DNA from: Micrococcales bacterium
GTDB taxonomy: Bacteria > Actinomycetota > Actinomycetes > Actinomycetales > Dermatophilaceae
Assembly: GCA_003132125.1 (NCBI GenBank)
Contig: PKWT01000021.1
Coordinates: 1,383 to 9,282, forward strand
Length of the DNA stretch: 7,900 bases
Direction of reading: 5' to 3'
Position numbers and translations under genes: made by a program. Within the stretch, counting starts at the first letter, position 1. Each line of letters begins with the position of its first letter. The notes below the pieces were generated by a model. That model was not told the DNA's origin, made no database searches, and worked only from the letters and a program-made list of their open reading frames with translations. Shown in pieces: positions 1-7,900 of this stretch.

Positions 1-31
1 GTAGGAGAGCGCCCGCGTAGGATCGAATCTG

Positions 32-982
32 ATGTATGAGCAGATAGCAGCCAACAAGCGCCGAGCCGTGGTCTACGTCGCCGTGTTCTTCGTGATCTGG
101 GTCGGTCTGGGTGCGCTACTGGGCTGGATCGTGGCGGTCTGGCCATCGAACGCCACGTATGCCACGGGCACCGGTGCCGTTTCTGGTGACGTCGCCACTG
201 GCGCGATGATCGCCGGGTTCCTTGCCCTGGTCGGCATCGCTTACACGCTGACCAGCGGTACCCGGCTCGTCTTGGCAGTTTCCGGTGCACGCCCGGCTGA
301 TCAGACCCAGTACCGGCAGCTGCACGACATCGTTGAGGCTCTTGCGATCGGCGCCGGACTCCCCAAGCCACAGGTGTTCGTGATCGACGATCCGTCGCCG
401 AACGCGTTCGCGACTGGAATCAGCCCGGACAAGGCGGCGATCACCGCGACGACTGGTCTGTTGGCCATGATGAACCGCGAGGAGCTTGAGGGTGTGATCG
501 GGCACGAGATGAGTCACATCAAGAACTACGACGTGCGGCTGATCCTCATCGTCAGCACGCTGATCGGTATGGCGGGTCTGCTGGCCAGCCTTATCTGGCG
601 CAGCGCCTTCTACACACGGCCGCGAGGTAGAGACTCCCAGCAAGTCATGGCGCTGGTCTTCGTGGCGGGGCTGCTGCTGAGCGTGGTGGCGTTCGTCGTC
701 GGCCCGCTGATCCGCTTTGCCCTTTCTCGCGGTCGCGAGTCGTTGGCCGATGTCAGCTGCGTTGACCTCACCCGCAACCCGGCCGGGCTGATCTCAGCGT
801 TGCGCAAGCTGGAGAGCAACGACAAGCCGTTCGCCAAGTTCAACCACGCGACCGCGGCGATGTGCATCGACGACCCGCTTCAGCATCACGAGAGCTGGTT
901 CCACCACCTTTTCGACACCCACCCGCCCATCGCTGAGCGGATCGCCAACCTCGAACGGATCGAGCAGGGGCAGTCGCTGTAG
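32..982 (+). CDS. htpX: HtpX-like M48 family membrane zinc metalloprotease
   Basis: A 316-residue integral membrane protease of the M48B (HtpX) type, which in this family cleaves misfolded membrane proteins at the cytoplasmic face. The zinc site is visible: HEMSH at residues 158-162 (ligands H158 and H162, catalytic E159), with the third ligand probably E236 in RESLAD at 235-240. Hydrophobic segments lie near residues 12-37, 56-76, 168-190 and 205-228, the usual four-segment layout with the HExxH helix between the second and third. The C-terminal DTHPPIAERI (295-304) is a conserved family motif. An in-frame TAG at 2-4 limits the ORF, and ATG 32 is the first start after it, with AGGA at 19-22 as a spaced ribosome binding site. 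It converges on lemA, 6 nt away. The length is normal. The family call is firm; the physiological substrate is unknown. Confidence 0.94.
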   Translation: MYEQIAANKRRAVVYVAVFFVIWVGLGALLGWIVAVWPSNATYATGTGAVSGDVATGAMIAGFLALVGIAYTLTSGTRLVLAVSGARPADQTQYRQLHDIVEALAIGAGLPKPQVFVIDDPSPNAFATGISPDKAAITATTGLLAMMNREELEGVIGHEMSHIKNYDVRLILIVSTLIGMAGLLASLIWRSAFYTRPRGRDSQQVMALVFVAGLLLSVVAFVVGPLIRFALSRGRESLADVSCVDLTRNPAGLISALRKLESNDKPFAKFNHATAAMCIDDPLQHHESWFHHLFDTHPPIAERIANLERIEQGQSL

Positions 983-988
983 CGACTC

Positions 989-1633
989 TCAGCCGGCGGG
1001 TGGACCAGAAGGACCGGGCTGCGGTGGGCCCTCGTGGGGGTCACCAGCCGTTGGCGGATCAGACGCGGCGGCATCCCCGAACCGGACCTTCGGTACGGCC
1101 CGATCGCTCTCGTCGGCTTGGAAGTAACCAACCGCGTGGAACCCGAAGGTGCCGGCCAGCAGGTTGCGGGGAAAGGTCTGCAGCGCGATGTTGTAGTCGC
1201 GCACGCTGGTGTTGTAGTAGCGCCGGGCGAACTCCAGCTTGTCTTCGGTCGCAATGAGCTGTTCCTGCAGTTGAGTGAAACTCTCCACCGCGCGCAATTG
1301 TGGGTAGTTCTCCACCACAGCGAACAGGGACCGCAAGGAGGCGCTCAAGGCGTTCTCGGCAGGGGCGATGCTGGCAGGGTCCCCGGTGGCGCCGGCGCTC
1401 ACGGCAGCCGCCCGGGCGTTGGTTACGGCTTCGAAGGTTTCCCGCTCGTGCGCCGCGTAGCCCTTGACGGCCTCGACCAAGTTGGGGATGAGGTCGTGCC
1501 GGCGCTTGAGCTCGACGTCGATCTGGGACCACGCCTCTTGGGTGCGGTTACGCCGACGAACCAAGCCGTTATAGGCCAGGGCTGTCAGCCCGAGCAGGAC
1601 AACAACGATGACGATCACTGTCCGTGCGGCCAC
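989..1633 (-). CDS. lemA: LemA family protein
   Basis: A 214-residue LemA-family protein. It has one N-terminal transmembrane helix (about residues 4-22) with a very short N-terminus, followed by a long alpha-helical domain. Family hallmarks are visible: NRTQEAWSQIDVELKRRHDLIPNL begins near residue 29 (shown by its key residues W35, D39, R44-R45, D47, IPNL), then VEAVKGYAAHE, ENYPQLRA at 108-115, and the RRYYN..VRDYN block at 137-148. It ends with the typical FP..LLA..FGF and a short acidic segment. The GTG start is chosen because AAGGAGG lies 6 nt upstream and the helix begins directly after it. LemA proteins often accompany HtpX or TPM-domain proteins in membrane homeostasis; their biochemical role is unsettled. 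Residues 188-214 form a Pro/Gly-rich, probably disordered tail beyond the conserved domain. The gene converges with the htpX-like gene instead of preceding it. Confidence 0.95.
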   Translation of the reverse strand: MAARTVIVIVVVLLGLTALAYNGLVRRRNRTQEAWSQIDVELKRRHDLIPNLVEAVKGYAAHERETFEAVTNARAAAVSAGATGDPASIAPAENALSASLRSLFAVVENYPQLRAVESFTQLQEQLIATEDKLEFARRYYNTSVRDYNIALQTFPRNLLAGTFGFHAVGYFQADESDRAVPKVRFGDAAASDPPTAGDPHEGPPQPGPSGPPAG

Positions 1634-1639
1634 GCAGCG

Positions 1640-1646
1640 CCTCCTT
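1640..1646 (-). promoter_or_regulatory. Ribosome binding site of lemA
   Basis: On the minus strand AAGGAGG is a near-perfect Shine-Dalgarno sequence, 6 nt before the GTG at 1633. It fixes the non-ATG start of lemA. Confidence 0.85.
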
Positions 1647-1803
1647 CGCCTCGCCGATCATGCTAGCGCCGGGCAATCTCCTTCCGGAGAACGTCGCGCG
1701 GCGGCGTTGGCTGACGCCCGGCTGTTGTCACAGTCGGTCGGCTGGTTCGTTACCCGACGCGACGTCAGGCACCGCGGCCACAGCCATCTCGGGGTGGTTC
1801 AGC

Positions 1804-1831
1804 TGCCCGCGTCGTTTCGTACCAGCGGGCA
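1804..1831 (-). terminator. Possible stem-loop after the exporter operon
   Basis: TGCCCGC at 1804-1810 pairs with GCGGGCA at 1825-1831, giving a 7-bp GC-rich stem with a 14-nt loop, about 20 nt past the adaptor stop codon. There is no following U-run on the minus strand, so it is not a canonical intrinsic terminator. It could be an actinobacterial U-less hairpin or chance in GC-rich DNA. Confidence 0.25.
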
Positions 1832-1851
1832 CCAGATGGGTTCAGATGTCA

Positions 1852-3555
1852 TCAGCCGCCCGGCCGAGTTCCGGGGGCACCTGCCGTGCTGCCGGTGCTG
1901 GCGCCGAGAAGGCCGGTTGTGTTGGTCACGCCGCCGGTGATTCGGGCGATCCGGCCGGTGATGGTGCTGGTGGGGATGGCCTGGTTGGGGTTGGCCAGGA
2001 CGACTTTCTGGCCTGCGTTCAGGCCTTGGGTGACTTGGGTGTAGACGGCGCCGACGGCACCAACCGTGATGATCTGCGCCTTGGTGGTGCTGCCGTTCGG
2101 GACGAGCACGTAGGCGAGGGTGCCGCGGTGGTTGACCGCCGAGGTCGGGACTGCGAGGGCGTTGGCTGCCTGGCCTGTGGTGATCGTGACTGCGGCCTGG
2201 ATGCCGTAGCGAAGTGTGGTCGGGTTGCTTACGAATGCGAGCTGGACGGTGTATGCCGTGCTGCCGGTGGTGGCGGGGGCCGCCGCTACGTAGGAGACGG
2301 TGGCTGCAAGCGGGGTTGCTGAGCCGTCCGGCACAACTGTCGCCTTCTGTCCGACCTTGATCTGGGGGATCTTGGTGACGTCGACGGAAAGGGTGACGCC
2401 GTGACCGGTCGGGTCGATGACATCGACTGTGGTGGTGGCGGACCCGGCGGTGGCCTGCTGGCCGACGGTCAGACCTACCGAGCTGACGACCCCGGTGAAC
2501 GGGCTGACGATGGTCGCCTCACTGAGCTGCTGTTGGGCGACCACGAGTGATGCCTTGGCGGCGTCGATCGCGGCCTGGTCAGCGGCCAGCTGTGCCGCGC
2601 TGACGGCCGGTGTTGTCGAGCTGGCGGAAACGGTGCTGCTGTGGGTGGCGGTGACAGCGGCAGTGGCCGCCGATGACGTCGCAGCGGCGGATTTTCCGGC
2701 GGCGGCCGTTCCGGTTGAGGTCGCGTGGCTAGCGAGGAGGTTGTTGAGCGCCGTTTCCTGGCCGGCCATGCCCTGTTGAAGGGTGAACAGCTGTGACTCG
2801 TCGAGCAGGACCGACTGTTGGGCTTGGGCACAAGTGGTCGCAGTGTCGGTCGGAGTACCGGTCGGGGTACCGGTCGGGGTGGGACTGGTCTGGGTGAGGC
2901 AGAGCGTGGTCGCAGTGGCCAGGTCTGTCTTGGCGCTGGCCAGCGCAGAGTCGGTTTGGCGCACCGTGGCCACGAGGCGTTTTTGGGCCGCGGCGACCGC
3001 AGCCGTCGAGCCCGAGCCTGAAGTCGTGGAGCCAGAGGACTTGGCGGTCCCGGTGGTGCTGCCGGTCCCCGCGCTGGTTTTGCTGCTGGTGGGCGCGGAC
3101 CCGCTGCCGGGGGTGCTGCCGGTCCCGGTGCTGCTGGTCTTGGCGCTGGTGGCCGTCGACGTTGCCGAGACCTGGCCGGACTCTGCCTGTGTCAGGGTCA
3201 GGTTGGCGTTGGCGACCTGCGCCTCGGCGGTTGCGAGGGCGTACTTCAACGAGGTGGTGTCCAAGGTGGCCAGGACCTGGCCTTTGGTCACCTTGTCGCC
3301 CAGGTGTACCGGGACGGTGGCCACGGTTCCGGACACGGCGAAGGACACGGTGGCGGAGGTCGAGGGTTCAGTGGTCCCGGTGGCCTGCAGGGTTTGCACG
3401 ACTGGATGTGAGCCGACCGCGGCCGTCACGTAGCTCGGCGGGGGAGTTCGAGACGTCGCGTAGGCTGTCGCGGCGCCGCCGGCTGCCAGGACCGTCGCTG
3501 TGATCCCGGCCGCGGCCAGTGCGCCGGCCTTGCGGGTCCGTCCACGTTTACGCAT
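1852..3555 (-). CDS. HlyD/RND-type efflux adaptor (membrane fusion protein) of an ABC exporter
   Basis: A 567-residue membrane-anchored adaptor, the extracytoplasmic partner of the MacB-like transporter encoded upstream. Order: basic N-terminus (MRKRGRTRK) and a hydrophobic anchor or signal at about 10-32; first half of a biotinyl-lipoyl domain at about 66-100 (SGTVATVPVHLGDKVTKGQV); a long helical-hairpin region; second lipoyl half at about 345-370 (IVSPFTGVVSSVGLTVGQQA); beta-barrel and membrane-proximal domains at about 385-535; and a Gly/Thr-rich tail. The hairpin is interrupted by three low-complexity linkers (about 128-184, 221-241 and 277-317). Its only two cysteines, C219 and C242, flank the middle PTGT-repeat linker. 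The start at 3555 is preferred over the open frame that extends 59 codons further: AGGTGG lies 5 nt upstream, the positively charged anchor follows at once, and the extension would lie within the preceding gene. It overlaps that gene by 8 nt, implying coupled translation. Substrate unknown. Confidence 0.87.
   Translation of the reverse strand: MRKRGRTRKAGALAAAGITATVLAAGGAATAYATSRTPPPSYVTAAVGSHPVVQTLQATGTTEPSTSATVSFAVSGTVATVPVHLGDKVTKGQVLATLDTTSLKYALATAEAQVANANLTLTQAESGQVSATSTATSAKTSSTGTGSTPGSGSAPTSSKTSAGTGSTTGTAKSSGSTTSGSGSTAAVAAAQKRLVATVRQTDSALASAKTDLATATTLCLTQTSPTPTGTPTGTPTDTATTCAQAQQSVLLDESQLFTLQQGMAGQETALNNLLASHATSTGTAAAGKSAAATSSAATAAVTATHSSTVSASSTTPAVSAAQLAADQAAIDAAKASLVVAQQQLSEATIVSPFTGVVSSVGLTVGQQATAGSATTTVDVIDPTGHGVTLSVDVTKIPQIKVGQKATVVPDGSATPLAATVSYVAAAPATTGSTAYTVQLAFVSNPTTLRYGIQAAVTITTGQAANALAVPTSAVNHRGTLAYVLVPNGSTTKAQIITVGAVGAVYTQVTQGLNAGQKVVLANPNQAIPTSTITGRIARITGGVTNTTGLLGASTGSTAGAPGTRPGG
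2848..2883 (-). repeat. Three tandem 12-bp units inside the adaptor gene
   Basis: On the plus strand the units are GGTCGGAGTACC, GGTCGGGGTACC and GGTCGGGGTGGG. The second differs from the first by one base, the third from the second by three. They encode the Pro-Thr-Gly-Thr linker (about residues 226-237) between helical segments of the adaptor. The in-frame 12-bp period means copy number could vary without a frameshift. Confidence 0.8.
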
Positions 3556-4522
3556 TGGTCCCACCTGTGCTTCCGGTCCCGGTCCCGCCGTTGCCGTTGA
3601 ACCGGCCGCCGAAGCCGCTCTGACAGCCGTTGGGTCCGGGGCTGCTGACCGTGATGGACTTAGCGGTGATGGTCCCGGTGCTGTTGGCGGTGCCGATGGC
3701 GCTCGCGCACTGGCCGACCACGGCTGCCGCACTGGTGGCTGGCACGGTCTGGGTGACGGTGCTCGAAGCGCCGAGGGTGACTGTGATGGCGGTCGGCGCT
3801 GGCGGGGTGGCGTTACCGGGCGCGCTCGCGCCGTTGCGCAGCACGCCTTGCAGCAGGATCGTCGATCCGGCCACCGAGCTCACCGTGCCGGTAGCGCTGG
3901 CGAAGGCGCGGCGCTGGGCCCCGCCGTTCGGAGGGGTACCGGAGGGGCGCTGGGGAAACGCGCCGCCGCCGCTCCCACGGGGGCTTGTGCCGGCTGTGGG
4001 GCAGGTCCCGTTGACCTTGGCCTCGATTCGCACGGAGGTCGCAGTCAGCCCCTGGGCGGGAGTGGTTGCCGGTGAGCCAGAGACGGTGACGCAGTCCCCG
4101 GCGACGACGTGGCCGGGGGTGATCTTGGTGAACTTGGTGGCCGCGGTGTAGACCACGGCGGTCTGTGAGGTGGTGGACTGCACCTGAAGGGTGCCCGGTG
4201 AGGCGTCGGCGATCAGCCCCGATGCACCGGGGAAGGCGCCCGTCCTGGCTTGCCCGCTCGAGCCGGGTGCCGCACTGGTCGCCGGGTTCGTCGCCTGGGC
4301 GGCCGGCGCTGCGCTGCTGCTGTTGCCGCATGCGGCCAGCAGGGTGAGCAGGGGGATGAGAGCGACGGCGGCCGCGACCTTCACCTGGCGTCGATGTGTT
4401 GGCCTTGGCTGAGAAGGGTTGGCAATGTTGGCGATCATGACGTTGGCTCCGGCGTTGGTGAGTGTGGCGTTGGTGGGTGTGCTCGTGGGGTTCTGGCTGT
4501 TGTTGGTCATCGGTGTGGTCAT
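3548..4522 (-). CDS. Lipoprotein with two DUF5666-like repeats, in exporter operon
   Basis: A 324-residue predicted lipoprotein. A basic stretch (RR..K at 44-48), a hydrophobic segment and the lipobox LAAC at 62-65 predict lipidation on C65 and anchoring to the outer face of the membrane. A Ser/Ala/Gly-rich spacer follows, then two related beta-rich modules: about 100-175 (GLIADASPGTLQVQ... VVAGDCVTVSGS... ATSVRI... NGTC) and about 208-300 (GTVSSVAGSTILLQ... VVGQCASAIGT... AKSITV... NGC). They resemble DUF5666, a family of unknown function found in exported proteins. Each module has one cysteine pair (C144/C174 and C272/C300), possible disulfides. Linkers and tail are Gly/Pro-rich. ATG 4522 overlaps the permease stop as ATGA, but no good ribosome binding site precedes it. 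ATG 4438 (residue 29), with GGAG 8 nt upstream, would give a more ordinary signal peptide. I infer an accessory role to the exporter. The lipoprotein call is strong, the DUF5666 call moderate. Confidence 0.8.
   Translation of the reverse strand: MTTPMTNNSQNPTSTPTNATLTNAGANVMIANIANPSQPRPTHRRQVKVAAAVALIPLLTLLAACGNSSSAAPAAQATNPATSAAPGSSGQARTGAFPGASGLIADASPGTLQVQSTTSQTAVVYTAATKFTKITPGHVVAGDCVTVSGSPATTPAQGLTATSVRIEAKVNGTCPTAGTSPRGSGGGAFPQRPSGTPPNGGAQRRAFASATGTVSSVAGSTILLQGVLRNGASAPGNATPPAPTAITVTLGASSTVTQTVPATSAAAVVGQCASAIGTANSTGTITAKSITVSSPGPNGCQSGFGGRFNGNGGTGTGSTGGTNA
3561..3566 (-). promoter_or_regulatory. Ribosome binding site of the adaptor gene
   Basis: AGGTGG on the minus strand, 5 nt before the ATG at 3555 and inside the end of the preceding lipoprotein gene. 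It decides the adaptor start against the longer open frame. Confidence 0.7.
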
Positions 4523-5747
4523 TCGCTGCGGAGGGCGTCGATGGGTGCCAGCTGGGCGGCCCGACTGGCGGGGTAGACACCGAACACGAGGCCGATGACC
4601 AGTGCGACGGTGATCGAGCCGAAGATGGCGGGCATGGACAACGCCACCGGGTTGGAGATGAGGTCGGGAAGGACCTTGGCTCCGAGGATTCCGACGGCGG
4701 CGCCGAGCAGTCCGCCGACCAGGCCGAGTAGTGCGGCCTCGATGAGGAACTGCCGGCGGATCAGGCTCGGGCGGGCGCCGAGGGCTTTGCGCAGCCCGAT
4801 CTCGCGGATCCGCTCGGTGACCGAGACCAGCATGATGTTCATGACACCGATCCCTCCCACGAGCAGCGAGATGGCGGCGATGCCGGCCAGCAGGACCGTG
4901 AGCGTCTTGGACACCGACGCCGCGGTGGTCACCAGCGAGGCCTGGTTGGTGATCGTGAAGTCGGCGTTGCTGACGTTGGTGATGCTGTGCAGGGAGAGCA
5001 GCTCACTGTTGGCCTCCTGATACGCCGAGGACAACGCCGCCTGAGAGGTCGCCTGAACGTAGATGGTCTGGACCGAGGTGCGGCTGCTCCCGGTGGAGAC
5101 GCGCTGCTGGGCGGTGCTCAACGGGATGACAGCGGTGTCGTCGTTGTTGGCGCTGCCGGTCGAGCCGCTGGGGGCCAACACCCCTTGGACGGTGAACGGT
5201 GTCCCCGCGATGGTCACGGACTGGCCGACGACGTCAGTGGACCCGAAGAGCTCGGTCGCGGTGGTCGCGCCGAGCACCACCACCGGCGCCGCCGAGGCTT
5301 GGTCCGCGTTGGTCAGGAACGTCCCGGCCGACATGGTCCGGGCCCGCACGGACAACCAGGACGGGGTGGTACCCACCACTGAGGTCGTCCAGTTGCTCGA
5401 CCCGGCCACCAGGGACTGCGAGCTTGATGTGGTCGGGGCGACCGCGGCGATGTCGGGAGCCACGACCGGGGAGGCCAGGGACTGCGCGTCGGCCTGGGTC
5501 AGCGTCGAGGCGGACCCGAAACCGCCACGCAGACCAGTGGTGCTCGTGGTGCTACCGGGGGAGATGATCAGGAGGTTGGTCCCCAGTGCCTCCACCTGGG
5601 CGGTGACCTGCTGCTGGGCGCCGATGCCCAGACCGACGGTCAGGATGACGGCCGCGATCCCGATGAGGATCCCGAGCACGGTCAGCGCCGAGCGCATCCG
5701 GTGGGTACGCATCGCCTCCAGGCTGGTCGCCAGAGTGTCGAACCAGG

Positions 5748-5751
<4 letters not shown>
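4519..5751 (-). CDS. MacB/FtsX-type ABC transporter permease
   Basis: A 410-residue permease of the MacB class. A cytoplasmic N-terminal stretch (THRMRSALTVLGILIGIAAV, about 16-35) leads into transmembrane helix 1 (about 21-43). A large extracytoplasmic MacB_PCD-type domain follows (about 45-280), with Ser/Thr-rich loops. The FtsX domain comes next: helix 2 (about 283-307, with GGIGVMNIMLVSVTERIREI), the conserved cytoplasmic RKALGA segment (321-326), helix 3 (about 335-358) and helix 4 (about 373-393), then YPASRAAQLAPIDALR near the C-terminus. Proteins of this class do not form a classical channel; they couple ATP hydrolysis to movement of the extracytoplasmic domain, here presumably against the adaptor and lipoprotein. 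The ATPase is separate, unlike Gram-negative MacB, where it is fused. The start overlaps the ATPase stop as ATGA. All family landmarks are present and the length is normal. Substrate unknown; macrolide, peptide or lipid export are all possible. Confidence 0.95.
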
Positions 5752-6496
<745 letters not shown>

Positions 6497-6500
<4 letters not shown>

Positions 6501-7900
6501 CCGCCGTTCGCCCCCGCCCCGCCACCGAAGCCGCCGCCGCCGAAGCCGCCGCCACCACCGCCACCACCGCCGCCTGCCTCGCCCTCACCCGGCCGCGGGC
6601 AGAACGGCTCCCACATCGTGAGCGGGTGGTCGCAGTTGATCGTACCGCGGCCGCCACCGCCGCCGCCACGTCCGCCGCCGGCGGGAGCACCGCTGCCGGC
6701 CAGAAGCACGCCGACGCGCGCGATCGCGACCGTATCGAATCCGGCCTTCTTGAGCGAATCCAGCACCATCGGAGCGCGCACTGCCTTGAGAATGCTATCG
6801 CGGCGTTCCGACGCGGACAGCGTCGCCATGACCGGCGCCATGCGCCGCATGCCCTGGAAGTTCCAGACGACCGTGTGCACACCGGGAGTCCCCGAACCGT
6901 TGAGCGTCGCGATCGTGTCGCCACGCGCGTCGCTGACATAGATGCGCACCGGTCCGCTCGGCGCACCCGCGCCGAGGCGATACGAAATCTCCGCGCCGTA
7001 CGCCGGGCTCGGCACCGAGAAGTACTGCTGCGCGTTGCCGTTGCCGGTCGACGAGAGCGTCGGGCCCTCACCATACTGCAGGGCGGTCTTCGGCTCGAAG
7101 AGCGCCGCCGTTGCCGCGAGCGTCTTCGCCGTCAGCTGTTCGATCGGGACGATGTCCACCGCCCACAGGCTGCGCCCGTGCGTGGCGGCCATCAGCTCGT
7201 GATCGCGCGGATGGATCTTGAGGTCGTAGACGGCGACCGAGGGCAGATTCGCCGCGAACTTCGACCAATGCGCACCGCGGTCGATGGAGGCGTACACGCT
7301 CAGCGACGTGCCGACGAAGAGCAGGTCGCGGTTGGACGGATCTTCACGAATCACGTGCACGAAGTCCGCCACGCCGTCCTTCGGGAGATCGTTGACGATC
7401 GAACGGAACGTCTTGCCGCCGTCGTTCGTCGCGTACAGGTACGGCGTGAAGTCATTCACGCGGTGATCCTCGAACGCCACGTAGAAGGTCAGCGTGTCGA
7501 AGTGCGAAGGCTCGATGCGCGCGACCCACGAATCGTTCGGCAGCCCCGGGAAGCGGCCATTGAGGCTCTCCCACGCCGCGCCGTCGTTCGTCGACTTCCA
7601 CATGTTGCCGTCGTCGGTGCCCGCGAAGAGCAGGCCCGGCTTCACGTACGACTCCGCCAGCGCCACCACCGTGCCGAACGTCTCGGCGCCCGTCGCGTCG
7701 ATCGTCACGCCGCCGGTCCACTTGACCGAGGTGTCGATCTTGGCCCAGTTCTTTTTGGAGAGATCGGGCGAGATGAGCTGGAAATCCTCACCGCGCTTGT
7801 ACGACTTCAGCACGCGGTTGCCCGCGAAGTAGATCACCGCCGGGTTGTGCGGCGAAATGAAATACGGCGAGTTCCAGTTGAAGCGCAGCGCGAGATCGAC
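6497..7900 (-). CDS. Asp-box beta-propeller (VPS10/sortilin-like) secreted protein, 5'-incomplete
   Basis: The frame stays open to the right edge of the window (467 codons visible), so the N-terminus lies outside. The codons beyond 7837 read RFNWNSPYFISPHNPAVIYF, which is conserved family sequence, so no start at 7837 is proposed. Asp-box motifs typical of BNR propeller blades appear at visible residues about 103-109 (STNDGAAW), 157-164 (ATNDGGKTF) and 205-212 (SIDRGAHW). ATHGRSLW (239-246) closes the propeller. A FlgD/Ig-like segment follows (about 316-350, IYVSDARGDTIATLNGSG...GVHTVVWNF), then a helical stretch and two glycine-rich tracts (about 407-418 and 442-467) around LTMWEPFCPRPGEG. 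I know this architecture from large secreted proteins, often labelled glycosyl hydrolase or sialidase without proof of activity. It ends directly in the glycine tract, overlapping the ABC ATG as ATGA. Substrate and role are unknown; no catalytic residues can be assigned. Confidence 0.82.
6501..6577 (-). repeat. Glycine-codon triplet repeat at the propeller gene 3' end
   Basis: An imperfect GGC/GGT/GGN triplet array in the coding strand, interrupted by two TTC (Phe) codons, encodes a poly-Gly tail with two Phe residues followed by GGAGANGG. It is the site where the apparent ancestry of the sequence changes. Such tracts favour replication slippage, recombination and assembly error. Confidence 0.85.
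6645..6684 (-). repeat. Second glycine-codon triplet tract in the propeller gene
   Basis: A shorter GGN-repeat array encoding APAGGGRGGGGGGRG, about 70 nt from the terminal tract. The DNA is similar enough to the terminal tract for the two to recombine or confuse an assembler. Confidence 0.75.

Larger units (their letters stand above)
1634..1851. other. Intergenic gap between lemA start and exporter operon end
   Basis: A 218-nt non-coding stretch. Read on the minus strand it is the 3' flank of the exporter operon and then the leader and promoter region of lemA. I see the lemA ribosome binding site and one weak stem-loop (listed separately). A TAGCAT hexamer (minus strand, about 30 nt before the GTG) could be a -10 element, but no convincing -35 lies at proper spacing, so I do not call a promoter. 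No small ORF with a ribosome binding site is evident. Confidence 0.6.

Noticed and set aside
1034..1666. A 210-codon plus-strand frame opposite lemA
   Set aside because: It mirrors the strongly supported lemA gene and resembles no protein family.
1678..1691. TCTCC-TTCC-GGAGA inverted repeat upstream of lemA as an operator
   Set aside because: Arms of 5 bp are too short to support a claim in GC-rich DNA.
2417..3433. Long plus-strand open frames opposite the adaptor gene
   Set aside because: They are antisense shadows caused by GC-rich, stop-poor DNA. They show Val/Ala-rich sequence with no domain and no ribosome binding site.
3556..3732. Extension of the adaptor frame by 59 codons to an upstream start at 3732
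   Set aside because: The extension lies wholly within the lipoprotein gene, is low-complexity Ala/Pro/Ser, and has no ribosome binding site, whereas ATG 3555 has AGGTGG and the anchor directly after it.
6501..6684. Triplet-repeat region as a CRISPR-like or regulatory repeat array
   Set aside because: The repeats are in-frame glycine codons without spacers of constant length.
7835..7837. GTG as the start of the propeller gene
   Set aside because: The frame continues upstream without a stop to the window edge and encodes conserved family sequence there, so the gene is cut by the window.

Overview
The window reads as high-GC bacterial DNA. Positions 1 to about 6,500 look actinobacterial: frequent GTG/ATG starts, short gene overlaps, GC-rich codons, Ser/Thr/Gly/Pro-rich exported proteins, and an exporter made of ABC ATPase, MacB-type permease and HlyD-type adaptor with no outer-membrane partner. 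Positions about 6,500 to 7,900 carry part of a large beta-propeller (Asp-box/VPS10-like) secreted protein of a type I associate with Gemmatimonadota and Acidobacteriota. The taxonomic calls come from protein style and memory of families, not from a search.

Layout. (1) At 32-982 (+) is an HtpX-like M48 membrane zinc protease, and at 989-1633 (-) a LemA-family membrane protein. The two converge with 6 nt between their stop codons. (2) A 218-nt gap (1634-1851) holds the lemA ribosome binding site and a weak stem-loop behind the next operon. (3) A minus-strand operon runs right to left from 6500 to 1852: ABC ATPase, FtsX/MacB-type permease, lipoprotein with two DUF5666-like repeats, and HlyD/RND-type adaptor. 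Every junction overlaps (two 4-nt ATGA overlaps and one 8-nt overlap), so translation is probably coupled. (4) At the right edge, 6497-7900 (-), is the 3' part of a beta-propeller gene whose 5' end lies outside the window. It ends in a glycine-codon repeat tract and abuts the ABC gene with another ATGA overlap.

How they work together. The ATPase and permease should form a MacB-like mechanotransmission transporter. The adaptor is membrane-anchored and outward-facing, and the lipoprotein is probably an extracytoplasmic accessory factor of the same complex. HtpX and LemA belong to a commonly co-occurring membrane-quality-control pair, but here they face each other rather than sharing an operon.

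Main point of interest. The junction at about 6500-6580 joins an actinobacterial-looking operon to a gene of different apparent ancestry, inside a GGC/GGN triplet repeat, and the propeller protein lacks the C-terminal segment I would expect. A misassembly through low-complexity sequence, or a real recombination there, should be excluded before this is treated as one locus. I found no RNA gene, CRISPR array, insertion sequence or clearly novel defence-type system.
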